Shown here: positions 46,927 to 55,754 of the stretch, in pieces | How the letters are laid out: each line of letters starts with the position of its first letter | How positions within the stretch are numbered: position 1 is the first letter of the stretch | Source of the DNA: Gammaproteobacteria bacterium | Lineage (GTDB): Bacteria; Pseudomonadota; Gammaproteobacteria; Pseudomonadales; Cellvibrionaceae | DNA: 64,000 nucleotides | Assembly (NCBI GenBank): GCA_004173475.1 | Contig: SEBU01000007.1 | Span: forward strand, 174,316-238,315 | Direction of reading: 5' to 3' | The notes under the pieces: generated by a model | What the model saw: the letters and a program-made list of their open reading frames with translations, nothing else | Database searches by the model: none | What the model was told of the DNA's origin: nothing | Translations under genes and position numbers: made by a program

Positions 46927-49563
46927 TTAGCGTCCCTTTTTTAGAATTTCTTTGAGACGATAGAGCTGTTCCAGGGCTTCGCGCGGCGTGAGGTTATCCG
47001 GATTTATCTTTTTCAACGCCTCAAGCGCCGGATCTGGCAACGCATCAAACAAGCCTGACTGTAAGGGCGATCCGCTGCTGTTGGTTGTAGACGTTAGGTT
47101 ATCAATGAGTTGTGCTTCGGCTCTCATGGAGTGATCCGGGTGCACGCCTTGCTCAAGCAAATTTAGCTGATCCTGTGCTTGCGCTAATACTTCTGAGGGT
47201 ATGCCGGCCAACTTGGCCACTTGCAATCCATAGCTTTTGCTCGCGGGACCGTCCTGCACTTTATGGAGGAAAACGATATTGTCGTTGTGTTCAGTTGCGT
47301 TCAAATGAACGTTTGCAATACCAGGAATGGTTTCAGGCAAGCTTGTGATTTCGAAGTAATGGGTGGCGAATAAAGTAAATGCACTGACTTTTTCGGCAAG
47401 GTGTTTTGCGCAGGCCCACGCGAGCGACAAACCGTCGAAAGTACTTGTCCCGCGACCGATTTCATCCATCAACACCAAACTGCGCGCGGTTGCGTTGTGC
47501 AAGATATTCGCCGTTTCGGTCATCTCAACCATGAAAGTCGACCGGCCGCCGGCTAAGTCATCTGATGAACCTATGCGCGTGAAAATTCGATCGACAATGC
47601 CGACCTCTGCATTTTGCGCTGGAACGAAACTTCCGATGTGTGCGAGCAAAACGATGAGTGCAGCCTGACGCATATAGGTAGATTTACCACCCATATTTGG
47701 GCCGGTCACTATAAGCATGTGTCTTTCGCGATGAAAAAGAAGGTCGTTGGGCACGAAAGGCGCGGTGGTGACTTGCTCCACTACCGGATGGCGGCCGCCC
47801 TGGATATTAATGCCCGCGTTGAGCGTCAGCGACGGGCGACAGAACCCCAAGGTGTCGGCGCGCTCTGCGAGAGTTGCCAAGACGTCCAGTTCTGATACCG
47901 CGCTAGCTGAATCCTGCAGGGCGATCAATTGCTGGTTGAGAATATCCAGCAATTCATCATAGAGCGCTTTCTCCCTCGCAAGCGCGCGGCTTTTCGCAGA
48001 GAGAGCTTTATCTTCAAACTCTTTTAATTCCGGAGTGATGTAACGCTCGGCGTTTTTGAGGGTTTGGCGGCGAATGTAATCTGCAGGCGCTTTTTCAGAT
48101 TGCGCGCTGGTTAGCTCGATAAAATAACCATGGACCCGGTTGTATCCCACTTTCAAAGTTGGAATTCCAGTGCGTTCGCGTTCGCGAATTTCCAGGTCCA
48201 ACAAATATTGACCTGCGTTGGTACTAATATTCCGCAAATCGTCCAGCTCTGCATCGTAACCGTCGGCGATTACTCCTCCATCACGTATAACCACGGGCGG
48301 GTTTTCAATTATTGCACGCGATAGCAGGTCAACCAGTTCGGGAAAGGTGCTGATTTGCGTGGCCAGATCGCGAAGCAAAGGTGATGTGTGTTGAGCCAGC
48401 TCACTTTGCAGTTCGGGATAGCACGCGATGGACATCATTAGACGAGACAAATCCCGTGGTCGAGACGAGCGTAGTGCGAGTCGACCAAGAATGCGCTCCA
48501 TATCGCCAACTTGTTTCAGAATTCCGTTGATGATTTCAAACGTATAGTTATTACGAAGTGCAGCGATTGCATCTTGCCGAGCATTAAGTAGATCAAGATC
48601 GCGTAATGGGCGATTCAACCATCGGCGCAGAAGCCTACTGCCCATGCTGGTGGCGGCGCGATTCAATACTGAAAACAGCGTGTGCTCGTCACCGCCATTG
48701 AGGTTGATATCCAGTTCCAAATTGCGGCGCGTGGCCGCATCCATGATGACGGCCTCATCGCGATTTTCATGGGCCAGGCTGCGAACATGAGGTAGCGCGG
48801 TGCGCTGGGTTTCGCGCGCGTAGCTCAATAAGCAGCCAGCCGCACAGATTGCCGTTTTTAAATGATCACAGCCAAAACCAGCGAGGTCTTTAGTGGCGAA
48901 TTGTTGTATCAACAAGCGCGCTGCTGTTTCGTAATCAAATTCCCACGGGCCACGGCGACGCAAGCCTTTACGATTTTCCACCAAAGCGGTAGTGGTCAGG
49001 TGATCGCTCAACAAGAGTTCGGCAGGGTTAAGACGCTGCAATTCACCGAGGGCTGCGTCCAAACCGGAGACTTCCAATACTAAAAATCGTCCGCTCGCCA
49101 TGTCTAGGGATGCAATGCCGTAGTTTTCGCCAGAGTGATGTAAAGCAACTAATAAATTGTCACGGCGCGCATCCAGTAAAGCTTCGTCACTTACAGTGCC
49201 AGGCGTGACGATCCTCATTACCTTACGTTCTACGGGTCCTTTGCTCGTAGCTGGGTCTCCGATTTGCTCACAGATCGCAACGGATATTCCTTCCTTTACT
49301 AGCTTGGCCAGATAACCATCAGCTGAATGAAATGGTATACCTGCCATGGGGATGGGCTCACCGTTGGATTTCCCGCGTGCGGTGAGTGTGATATCTAAAA
49401 TCTCGGAAGCTTTTTTTGCATCATCGAAAAACAATTCGTAGAAGTCGCCCATACGATAAAACACCAGCTCCTGCGGGTGCTGCGCTTTAATGCGCAAATA
49501 CTGATTCATCATAGGCGTATGAAGCGATTCTTGACTAACTTGCAAGTCGTTGTTTTCAATCAT
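46927..49563 (-). CDS. mutS: DNA mismatch repair protein MutS
   Basis: MutS recognises mismatches and recruits MutL. The mismatch-reading [15 protein letters not shown] motif near the N-terminus, the Walker [10 protein letters not shown] and the [12 protein letters not shown]alker B region are intact, and a C-terminal tetramer/beta-clamp tail is present. I chose the ATG at 49563 rather than a TTG three codons upstream; the product is 878 residues. It is divergent from the HDOD gene; cinA and recA, often next to mutS in Pseudomonas, are not here. Confidence 0.97.
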   Translation of the reverse strand: MIENNDLQVSQESLHTPMMNQYLRIKAQHPQELVFYRMGDFYELFFDDAKKASEILDITLTARGKSNGEPIPMAGIPFHSADGYLAKLVKEGISVAICEQIGDPATSKGPVERKVMRIVTPGTVSDEALLDARRDNLLVALHHSGENYGIASLDMASGRFLVLEVSGLDAALGELQRLNPAELLLSDHLTTTALVENRKGLRRRGPWEFDYETAARLLIQQFATKDLAGFGCDHLKTAICAAGCLLSYARETQRTALPHVRSLAHENRDEAVIMDAATRRNLELDINLNGGDEHTLFSVLNRAATSMGSRLLRRWLNRPLRDLDLLNARQDAIAALRNNYTFEIINGILKQVGDMERILGRLALRSSRPRDLSRLMMSIACYPELQSELAQHTSPLLRDLATQISTFPELVDLLSRAIIENPPVVIRDGGVIADGYDAELDDLRNISTNAGQYLLDLEIRERERTGIPTLKVGYNRVHGYFIELTSAQSEKAPADYIRRQTLKNAERYITPELKEFEDKALSAKSRALAREKALYDELLDILNQQLIALQDSASAVSELDVLATLAERADTLGFCRPSLTLNAGINIQGGRHPVVEQVTTAPFVPNDLLFHRERHMLIVTGPNMGGKSTYMRQAALIVLLAHIGSFVPAQNAEVGIVDRIFTRIGSSDDLAGGRSTFMVEMTETANILHNATARSLVLMDEIGRGTSTFDGLSLAWACAKHLAEKVSAFTLFATHYFEITSLPETIPGIANVHLNATEHNDNIVFLHKVQDGPASKSYGLQVAKLAGIPSEVLAQAQDQLNLLEQGVHPDHSMRAEAQLIDNLTSTTNSSGSPLQSGLFDALPDPALEALKKINPDNLTPREALEQLYRLKEILKKGR

Positions 49564-49913
49564 TATTGGCAATTCTCAGAAGCAATACTGTAGAAACCGA
49601 AATTGGTTACCTTACACTTTACTATTCTTAAAGTGGTGGCGCGAAATTCGCGGCAGAGATGTTAAAACTTATCGTTAGCCTATCGAACCGGTCGATATTA
49701 TTGGTGGCGAGATTCTAGCAAACCAAGTTGAAGGCTCACAGCGAAAGTGTAAGAAATAGGCGATATAGTCGCCTTGTATGCAGAAAATTTTCCGGTCGAC
49801 TTTTGCATATTCTTTCAATGTGTAGCGGCGACTTTTTATATAAATAAAATTAGCAAACATGTAAAGCTGAACTATTATCAGGTTATGTACTATCCACTGA
49901 GTGAGGCGACATT
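49564..49913. other. Divergent intergenic region, mutS / HDOD gene
   Basis: This 350-base stretch contains no convincing gene. It holds a small GGCGA/TCGCC hairpin (49759-49773) and the presumed promoters of both neighbours. The only frame in it (49675-49860, minus) has no family signature. Confidence 0.5.
49850..49878 (+). promoter_or_regulatory. Possible promoter of the HDOD gene
   Basis: TTAGCA (49850-49855) and TATTAT (49873-49878) are separated by 17 bases, 35 bases before the GTG start. Confidence 0.4.
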
Positions 49914-50738
49914 GTGAACTTACAGAACCTGATAGATAACGCTCAAAAATTGCCCAATATTCCCAAGGTTGTTCAAGAACTTATTGAAAGTTTTGGCGAT
50001 GAAAATGTAAGCAATGACGCAATCGCAAAAAAAATTAGTGCCGACCAGGTTTTAACAATCAAGGTGTTGCGCGCCGCTAACTCGGCACACTACGGCGGTA
50101 ATAGAAAAGTTGGATCGGTGAATGATGCAGTTTTTTTATTAGGTTTTAATGCAGTTCGCACGCTCGTATTAGCATCAGGTTTGACGGGAGCATTCAAAGC
50201 GCCGGAAGGGTTTGATTTACGTAAATTCTGGCATGACAGTTTCGCAGTCGCTGCTACCTGCAAATGGATCGCACGCTATTCACATGACGATGCAGAAACG
50301 GCGTTTACTTGCGGAATGATCCACAATATCGGCGAACTGCTGATTCATATTTTGTTGCCAGCTGAATGTGCAGAAATGCAAAAGGTTGTTGATAAAGGTG
50401 CGCGCAATGTTGATATCGAAAAAAATTATCTAGGATTTGATTTTTCGGAAGCGGGTGCTGAATTGGCGCATCGGTGGAAATTTCCAGAAGCCATTGTTAA
50501 AGGCATTCGCTATCAATTAAATCCGCTCGAAGCAGATGTTTTCCCGCGCTTGGCCGGTGTAATTAATATTGCAATGTACATCAACAAAATGAATGATGCG
50601 GGAGCAGACAGCGCTGCTATTCTCGCGAATTTCCCCAGTGCTTTGGCAACTGAATTAGGAATTAATTTAGTGAAGCTGATGGAAAAAATAGAAGACACTA
50701 AAGAGCTGGCTACAGCGATTGACGAATTACTCGAGTAG
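49914..50738 (+). CDS. HDOD domain protein
   Basis: This 274-residue soluble protein is a stand-alone HDOD domain, a relative of HD domains that usually lacks catalytic residues and acts in signalling. Family motifs LPNIPKVVQELIESFGD, SVNDAVFLLGFNAVRTLVLAS and MIHNIGELLI are present; the HD pair is degenerate (HN). The GTG start is preceded by GAGGCGAC. A strong terminator follows. Its partner is unknown. Confidence 0.92.
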   Translation: MNLQNLIDNAQKLPNIPKVVQELIESFGDENVSNDAIAKKISADQVLTIKVLRAANSAHYGGNRKVGSVNDAVFLLGFNAVRTLVLASGLTGAFKAPEGFDLRKFWHDSFAVAATCKWIARYSHDDAETAFTCGMIHNIGELLIHILLPAECAEMQKVVDKGARNVDIEKNYLGFDFSEAGAELAHRWKFPEAIVKGIRYQLNPLEADVFPRLAGVINIAMYINKMNDAGADSAAILANFPSALATELGINLVKLMEKIEDTKELATAIDELLE

Positions 50739-50755
50739 CTTATTTTTTCGTTCGA

Positions 50756-50784
50756 AAAAAAGCCCGCATTGTGCGGGCTTTTTT
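50756..50784. terminator. Terminator between the HDOD gene and the dus gene
   Basis: A 13-bp perfect stem (AAAAAAGCCCGCA / TGCGGGCTTTTTT) with a TTG loop carries A- and T-tracts on opposite sides, so it can serve both convergent genes. Confidence 0.9.
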
Positions 50785-50809
50785 ATTTGTGGGCTGTTAT
50801 TCACTATTT

Positions 50810-51772
50810 TTAGATTTTGCAACCGGACAACGCGGTCAGAAAACATTCTTCAATGTCATATGGCAAGCTTTTTCTTTTTACATCGTCAAAAAATAGTTGC
50901 GCTTGCGGATACTGACGGCTCAGATACATAAGCCATTGTTTTACCCGGTTGCCGCAATTTCTTCCGTCATACAGCGGTGTTGTTTTTTTGTAGTAATCAA
51001 ACAACATTTGGCAAATTTCTGCCCATGTCAGTGGTTCGTACGCTTCGTTATTCAAATGTGCTTTTATTTGACGAGCCAAATCCGGGCAAGATAATAATCC
51101 GCGCCCAAGCATCACATCGTCGCATTGCGACTGTTCTCTACATTTTATGTAATCGTCAATTGTCCATATTTCGCCGTTAGCGATGACAGGAATTTTTAAC
51201 TTGGCTTTTATATCCGCAATGTAATGCCAGTAGGCTGGTGGTTTGTATCCATCGGCCTTAGAGCGCGCATGCACAGTAAGTTCGTTTGCACCAGCAGATT
51301 CAACCGCGCTAGCATTTTCCATATAGGTCGATCTGTCTTCAAAACCAAGGCGAATTTTTGCGGATACGGGAATTTCCTTGGGCACCGCATCGCGCACTGC
51401 TTTGATAATGCTATAGACCCGATCCGGCGTTCGCAATAAACAAGCGCCGCCCTCATGAGAGTTCACCGTTTTCGCGGGGCAGCCGAAATTCAAATCAATC
51501 GATTTAGCGCCATATTGCACAAGCTCCAAGGCATTGATTGCCATAGGCTCAGGTTTGCTTCCGAGCAATTGCACTTTTACAGGAGTGCCGTTCGGGGTTT
51601 TGGAATCATGCTCTAGTTCTTGCGCATACTTATAAAAAACGCGGTAGGGTAGCTTCTGGTCCGTTACCCGAATAAATTCGGTTACGCAGCCGTCAAGCCC
51701 ACCAATACGTGTCAGAATGTCGCGCACATGATGTTCTACAACGCCCTCCATCGGGGCTAGCATGATTCTCAT
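50810..51772 (-). CDS. dusC: tRNA-dihydrouridine synthase, DusC type
   Basis: This flavoenzyme reduces specific uridines in the tRNA D-loop to dihydrouridine. The conserved start MRIMLAPMEGVVEHHVRD, the LNFGCPAKTVNSHEGGACLL motif with the catalytic Cys, and the ANGEIWT and GRGLLSCPDL motifs are present. I moved the start to the ATG at 51772, removing 18 residues that precede the barrel. No clear ribosome-binding site is visible. The DusC subtype is judged by overall motif spacing. Confidence 0.9.
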   Translation of the reverse strand: MRIMLAPMEGVVEHHVRDILTRIGGLDGCVTEFIRVTDQKLPYRVFYKYAQELEHDSKTPNGTPVKVQLLGSKPEPMAINALELVQYGAKSIDLNFGCPAKTVNSHEGGACLLRTPDRVYSIIKAVRDAVPKEIPVSAKIRLGFEDRSTYMENASAVESAGANELTVHARSKADGYKPPAYWHYIADIKAKLKIPVIANGEIWTIDDYIKCREQSQCDDVMLGRGLLSCPDLARQIKAHLNNEAYEPLTWAEICQMLFDYYKKTTPLYDGRNCGNRVKQWLMYLSRQYPQAQLFFDDVKRKSLPYDIEECFLTALSGCKI

Positions 51773-51956
51773 AACAAGAGGGTCTATAAAGATGACTGAG
51801 TTTATTGAGGGCGGCATTCTACGCAAGCTATCTATGGATTGCAGGCGGTTTTACCAAGCCTTATTCATTTTGGTTGATAACACCTCGCAAGCTGCGTAAA
51901 TTGCGCCCCTTTTGCCCCCATATACGATTGAAACCATTATTTTCCGAGGATTTACC

Positions 51957-53309
51957 ATGACATCAACCCATTTTCATGAGCTGATCGCTGAGCCACAACT
52001 GCGTAAGGCAATTGATGCCCATGGTTATGAGCAACCGACACCCGTTCAGCTGCGAGCAATTCCGCAAGTATTGGCGGGGAAAAATCTGCTGGTAAGTTCG
52101 AAAACGGGAAGTGGCAAAACGGCGGCTTTTCTGCTGCCGGCTTTGGAAAAAATTCTTACAACACCCAGTGTCAACCCTGAAAGCTCACGCATCCTAATCC
52201 TTACCCCAACTCGGGAATTGGCTCGCCAAATCCTCAAGAACACGCAGCAATTGCTTAAGTTTACGCATATTAAGGTAGGGATGGTTTGTGGGGGTGAGGA
52301 ATTCAAATACCAAAAAGCAATGTTGCGCAAGAATCCCGAAATCATCGTAGGCACTCCCGGACGATTGGCGGAACACGTCACTCACAAATCCACTGATTTT
52401 ACCGGCCTGGATTTTCTTATCCTCGACGAAGCGGATCGTATGCTTGAAATGGGCTTAAGCGAGGACGTTATGGCAGTTGCGAAAACCTGCCGGCCTGAAC
52501 GTCAAACCTTACTGTTTTCAGCCACACTCGAACCGCAAGGTATTCGTCATTTAATTAAGCAGGTGGTGTTGGGTGATGCGGAAGAGATTGTCGTAAATGA
52601 AGTGGCCAATGCTATTGAGCAGCAAATGATTCTTGCCGATGACGATAAACACAAAGAAAAGCTATTAGTTGCGTTGCTGGAAAAATCGCCGTTTGAAAAA
52701 GTAGTCGTCTTTACCAATACCAAAGCGAAAGCTGTTCAGCTTGATAATGTTTTACGCTACAACAAATATAAAGTTAGCGCGCTGCACGGTGACATCACTC
52801 AGGACCAGCGTCGCATTTCGTTGGATTTTTTCCGACAAGGTAAAACACAAGTATTAGTCGCCACCGATGTTGCGGCTAGGGGGCTCGATATTCCCGGCGT
52901 TGATTTGGTGGTGAATTATGATATGGCGCAATCGGGAGACGATTATTTGCATCGCATTGGCCGCACCGGTCGTGCGGATGCTGAGGGCAGGGCAGTATCT
53001 TTTGTTGCAGCGCGGGATTGGAATCTAACCAAAGGAATTGAGCGTTATCTCGACGTTAACTTCGAACTCATTAGTATTCCTGGAGTGCTAGGACATTATA
53101 AAGGTCCGGACAAAACCAAATCATCTGGCAAAGCGGTGGGAACCAAAAAGAAATCGGACGATAAAAAAACGTCTGCTGATAAAACCGCAAAAGTAAAAGT
53201 TCGCACGAAAGACAAAAAAAATATCGGAAAGCGCCGCACACCTAGCGCACAACCGGAACCACAAAGCGATTTTGGAGATGGCTTTTCCGCGTTTAAAAAG
53301 AAACCGTAA
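51957..53309 (+). CDS. DEAD-box RNA helicase
   Basis: This 450-residue protein has all DEAD-box motifs in order: PTPVQLRAIP (Q), SKTGSGKT (I), PTRELA (Ia), LDEADRML (II), FSATL (III), ARGLDIPGVD (V) and HRIGRTGR (VI). A basic Lys-rich tail of about 90 residues follows, likely for RNA binding. It resembles RhlE/SrmB-type helicases but the subfamily is not certain. I chose the ATG at 51957 (CCGAGGA upstream) over a frame 15 residues longer. Confidence 0.93.
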   Translation: MTSTHFHELIAEPQLRKAIDAHGYEQPTPVQLRAIPQVLAGKNLLVSSKTGSGKTAAFLLPALEKILTTPSVNPESSRILILTPTRELARQILKNTQQLLKFTHIKVGMVCGGEEFKYQKAMLRKNPEIIVGTPGRLAEHVTHKSTDFTGLDFLILDEADRMLEMGLSEDVMAVAKTCRPERQTLLFSATLEPQGIRHLIKQVVLGDAEEIVVNEVANAIEQQMILADDDKHKEKLLVALLEKSPFEKVVVFTNTKAKAVQLDNVLRYNKYKVSALHGDITQDQRRISLDFFRQGKTQVLVATDVAARGLDIPGVDLVVNYDMAQSGDDYLHRIGRTGRADAEGRAVSFVAARDWNLTKGIERYLDVNFELISIPGVLGHYKGPDKTKSSGKAVGTKKKSDDKKTSADKTAKVKVRTKDKKNIGKRRTPSAQPEPQSDFGDGFSAFKKKP

Positions 53310-53641
53310 CAGTGAAATTTTTGTTATATAAAAATTACAAAAAGCGGTTGACCGTTTTCTACTTTACGCCTAGTATCTAGTAGTGGGTGACAAAAAAGCC
53401 CACAAGATATGGTGATTTAGGGTGTTGAATAATTAATGTTCCTCATCAATTATTCATCGGAATTTTTCGCCCTTGCAATCGGTGTAAATGATTTTATGAG
53501 AGAGGTGATTTCGACTGGAACTAATGCAAGTATGTTATGTCTGAAGATATGTGTTATCTAGGATAGAGGTGTGCGTCAGTCAATAGAAACTGTAAAGTTT
53601 AACTTTGTTGTTAACTTTGAACCTTAGGGCGGTGACCATTT
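53310..53641. other. Intergenic region upstream of phoH
   Basis: This 332-base stretch has no gene. Near its start is a weak terminator for the helicase gene. A 12-bp hairpin with one mismatch (53426-53456, GAATAATT / AATTATTC core) and a short GTGGG/CCCAC hairpin (53383-53403) are visible. Just before phoH the nonamer TTAACTTTG is repeated at 53599-53607 and 53611-53619. Confidence 0.4.
53339..53358 (+). terminator. Weak terminator after the DEAD-box gene
   Basis: AAAA-CGG / CCG-TTTT with a TTGA loop and one bulged G lies 30 bases past the stop. Confidence 0.4.
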
Positions 53642-54454
53642 ATGGCAAGAAGAAATCACGCTAGACGTAGTAATTCTCACAGTAGTTTTTCCGACGAAAG
53701 CATCCAGAAAAATTCGCGACACAAATCATCGCGAAAACAACCGAGAATCGATGACAACATAGTTGATTTAAAATCCCGCTCGAAACAAGTCGAAACTGCT
53801 TACTCCCCCCCTCGTTCAGCTCAACCCCTCCGTGCTAAAAATCAGGCTCAACAAGAATACATTACTGCAATTAATCATCACGCATTAACATTTGGTATCG
53901 GTCCAGCTGGTACTGGAAAGAGTTATTGCGCAGGTGCATTAGCGGCGGAAGCGTTGGAGTCGGGTCGTATTGAGCGGATCATTTTAACTCGTCCGGCAGT
54001 TGAGTCTGGTGAGAGCCTCGGATTTTTACCGGGTGATCTTGACGAAAAGTTTTCGGTGTATATAGATGCGTTCCGAGATATTTTAAACGAACGTTTGGGA
54101 GCTGGAACCGTAGACTATTGTTTGCGTCACGGTCGAATTGTTGCGGCGCCATTGGCTTTTATGAGAGGTAAAACCTTTAATAGCAAAACTTTTGTGATTC
54201 TTGATGAAGCGCAAAATACTAGCCCTGCGCAAATGAAAATGTTTTTAACGCGTATAGGTGAAGATTGTAAAGTTGTTATTAACGGCGATATTAATCAAAG
54301 TGACATACGGGGCCCAAATGGTTTAGCGGATGCTGTCTCACGTTTGGGTAATTTGCCAAATGTATATGTTCATGAATTTGTCCGCGATGATATTGTGCGC
54401 AGTGGTTTGGTGCGCGATATTATTGATCGTTATGAAATTCCTGAGCAGGAATAG
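53642..54454 (+). CDS. phoH: PhoH family ATPase
   Basis: PhoH-type proteins are cytoplasmic P-loop ATPases with an RNA-helicase-like core; E. coli phoH is induced by phosphate starvation. Walker A GPAGTGKS and Walker B VILDEAQN are intact, with GFLPGD, QMKMFLTRIGE and NGDINQSD in between and after. The basic N-terminal 60 residues are low complexity. It aligns better with E. coli PhoH than with YbeZ. No Pho box was seen upstream, unlike the alkaline phosphatase cassette. Confidence 0.9.
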   Translation: MARRNHARRSNSHSSFSDESIQKNSRHKSSRKQPRIDDNIVDLKSRSKQVETAYSPPRSAQPLRAKNQAQQEYITAINHHALTFGIGPAGTGKSYCAGALAAEALESGRIERIILTRPAVESGESLGFLPGDLDEKFSVYIDAFRDILNERLGAGTVDYCLRHGRIVAAPLAFMRGKTFNSKTFVILDEAQNTSPAQMKMFLTRIGEDCKVVINGDINQSDIRGPNGLADAVSRLGNLPNVYVHEFVRDDIVRSGLVRDIIDRYEIPEQE

Positions 54455-54473
54455 CTTACTCACCATTAATTAG

Positions 54474-54506
54474 AAAAAGATGCGTTGCTATTAACGCATC
54501 TTTTTT
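54474..54506 (+). terminator. phoH terminator
   Basis: A 13-bp stem (AAAAAGATGCGTT / AACGCATCTTTTT) with a GCTATT loop ends in a T-run. Confidence 0.9.
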
Positions 54507-54675
54507 ATACAGCAGAACCGTCGCTAGCCGAAATTAGCAGCTAAAAATAAAAATATAAAATTTATAAATCGAACGTTAATCACTAAATTCAATTTCCGTT
54601 TATTACATCGTCAATGAAGTTTTTGCTTGCTAACTACTATTAAGCTCGGCATCCTGCGCTTTTTTAGAAAATTAT

Positions 54676-55518
54676 ATGAACGCATTAATTTGCCCGCTAT
54701 GTTTGTTAGGTCTTGTTGAAAACCCGCAGGGTGTCGCCTGCACGAACCGTCACCAATTTGATCGCGCAAAAGAGGGTTATTTCAATCTGCTGCCGGTGCA
54801 TTACAAAAATTCTCGTGAGCCAGGTGACGCTAAAGAACAATTAATTGCCCGCAGAAAATTTTTAGGTGCCGGATATTTTTTACCTTTAATGGCGGAGTTA
54901 AAGCGAATAATTCCCCTGGAAATTACCAATTTGCTGGACATAGGTTGCGGTGAGGGTTATTTCACTCATTTATTTCATGAGCATTGCTGCAATGCGCAAA
55001 TTTATGGAGTGGATATTTCAAAACCTGGTGTTCGTTTAGCGGCAAAAGGCCGTTCAAACGGAGAACACTATCTGGTTGCTTCAAGCCATTCGTTACCTAT
55101 TGCGGATAACAGCATGGACCTTATCACCAGAATATACGCCCCGAGTAAAGATGAAGAGTTGCTTCGAGCTCTGAAACCGACTGGGAGACTCATCATTGTT
55201 ACCCCGGGTGAGCGACATTTGTTGGAGCTACGAAAAAGAATATATGACGTAATAACTCCTCACCCGAAACCCTTGGCTCCAAAAGGCTTTGTGGAGCTTG
55301 AGCAGTCCTCAGTTTGTTTTTCATTAGATGTTCCACCCGGCGAGCTGACACAAGCCTTATTACAAATGACACCATTTTCATGGAAGCTGAATCCTGCGTT
55401 AGCGGAGTCAATAGTGCAGCAGGGCCATAAGGATTACGCGGAATTTCAAGTAAATGTTTATAGACGCTCGGATGAGTTACCTAGGTCGCCCGATTTGCTT
55501 GGCTCACAAAGTCCATAA
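54676..55518 (+). CDS. rlmA: 23S rRNA (guanine(745)-N1)-methyltransferase
   Basis: RlmA methylates guanine 745 of 23S rRNA. The N-terminal zinc motif is visible as CPLC (residues 6-9) and CTNRHQFD (about 22-29), followed by RAKEGYFNLLPV and the SAM-binding motif LLDIGCGEGYFTHL. The 280-residue length is typical. The gene is alone between terminators. The 236 bases after it hold a weak terminator and no convincing gene; a 62-codon frame at 55567 has no recognisable features. Confidence 0.93.
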   Translation: MNALICPLCLLGLVENPQGVACTNRHQFDRAKEGYFNLLPVHYKNSREPGDAKEQLIARRKFLGAGYFLPLMAELKRIIPLEITNLLDIGCGEGYFTHLFHEHCCNAQIYGVDISKPGVRLAAKGRSNGEHYLVASSHSLPIADNSMDLITRIYAPSKDEELLRALKPTGRLIIVTPGERHLLELRKRIYDVITPHPKPLAPKGFVELEQSSVCFSLDVPPGELTQALLQMTPFSWKLNPALAESIVQQGHKDYAEFQVNVYRRSDELPRSPDLLGSQSP

Positions 55519-55529
55519 GGCGTAATTTT

Positions 55530-55556
55530 TGCTCGGACTGAGCATTTTAATTTTTA
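55530..55556 (+). terminator. Weak terminator after rlmA
   Basis: TGCTC/GAGCA with a 5-base loop is followed by a T-rich stretch interrupted by AA. Confidence 0.4.
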
Positions 55557-55754
55557 TGCTATTATTGTGATACTTGTCGCGGAAATTAACGTAAAAATGT
55601 GGCGCTTAATGCTTTTTATTTGTAATGCTATTAAAATTTTATGTGTCATAGTTAGAAAATATGGATCAAATAGTTATATTAAGTTGGTGTTTTTAGGTAT
55701 TTTCAAGGCAATATTCACGCAATCTCAGTTTTTACCGCACACAGGGTTCAATTA

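Noticed and set aside
49675..49860. 61-codon minus-strand frame between mutS and the HDOD gene
   Set aside because: No ribosome-binding site and no family features; it lies in the presumed promoter region.
53310..53641. A Pho box upstream of phoH
   Set aside because: No pair of CTGTCAT-like units at 11-bp spacing was found; the TTAACTTTG repeats have a different sequence and spacing.
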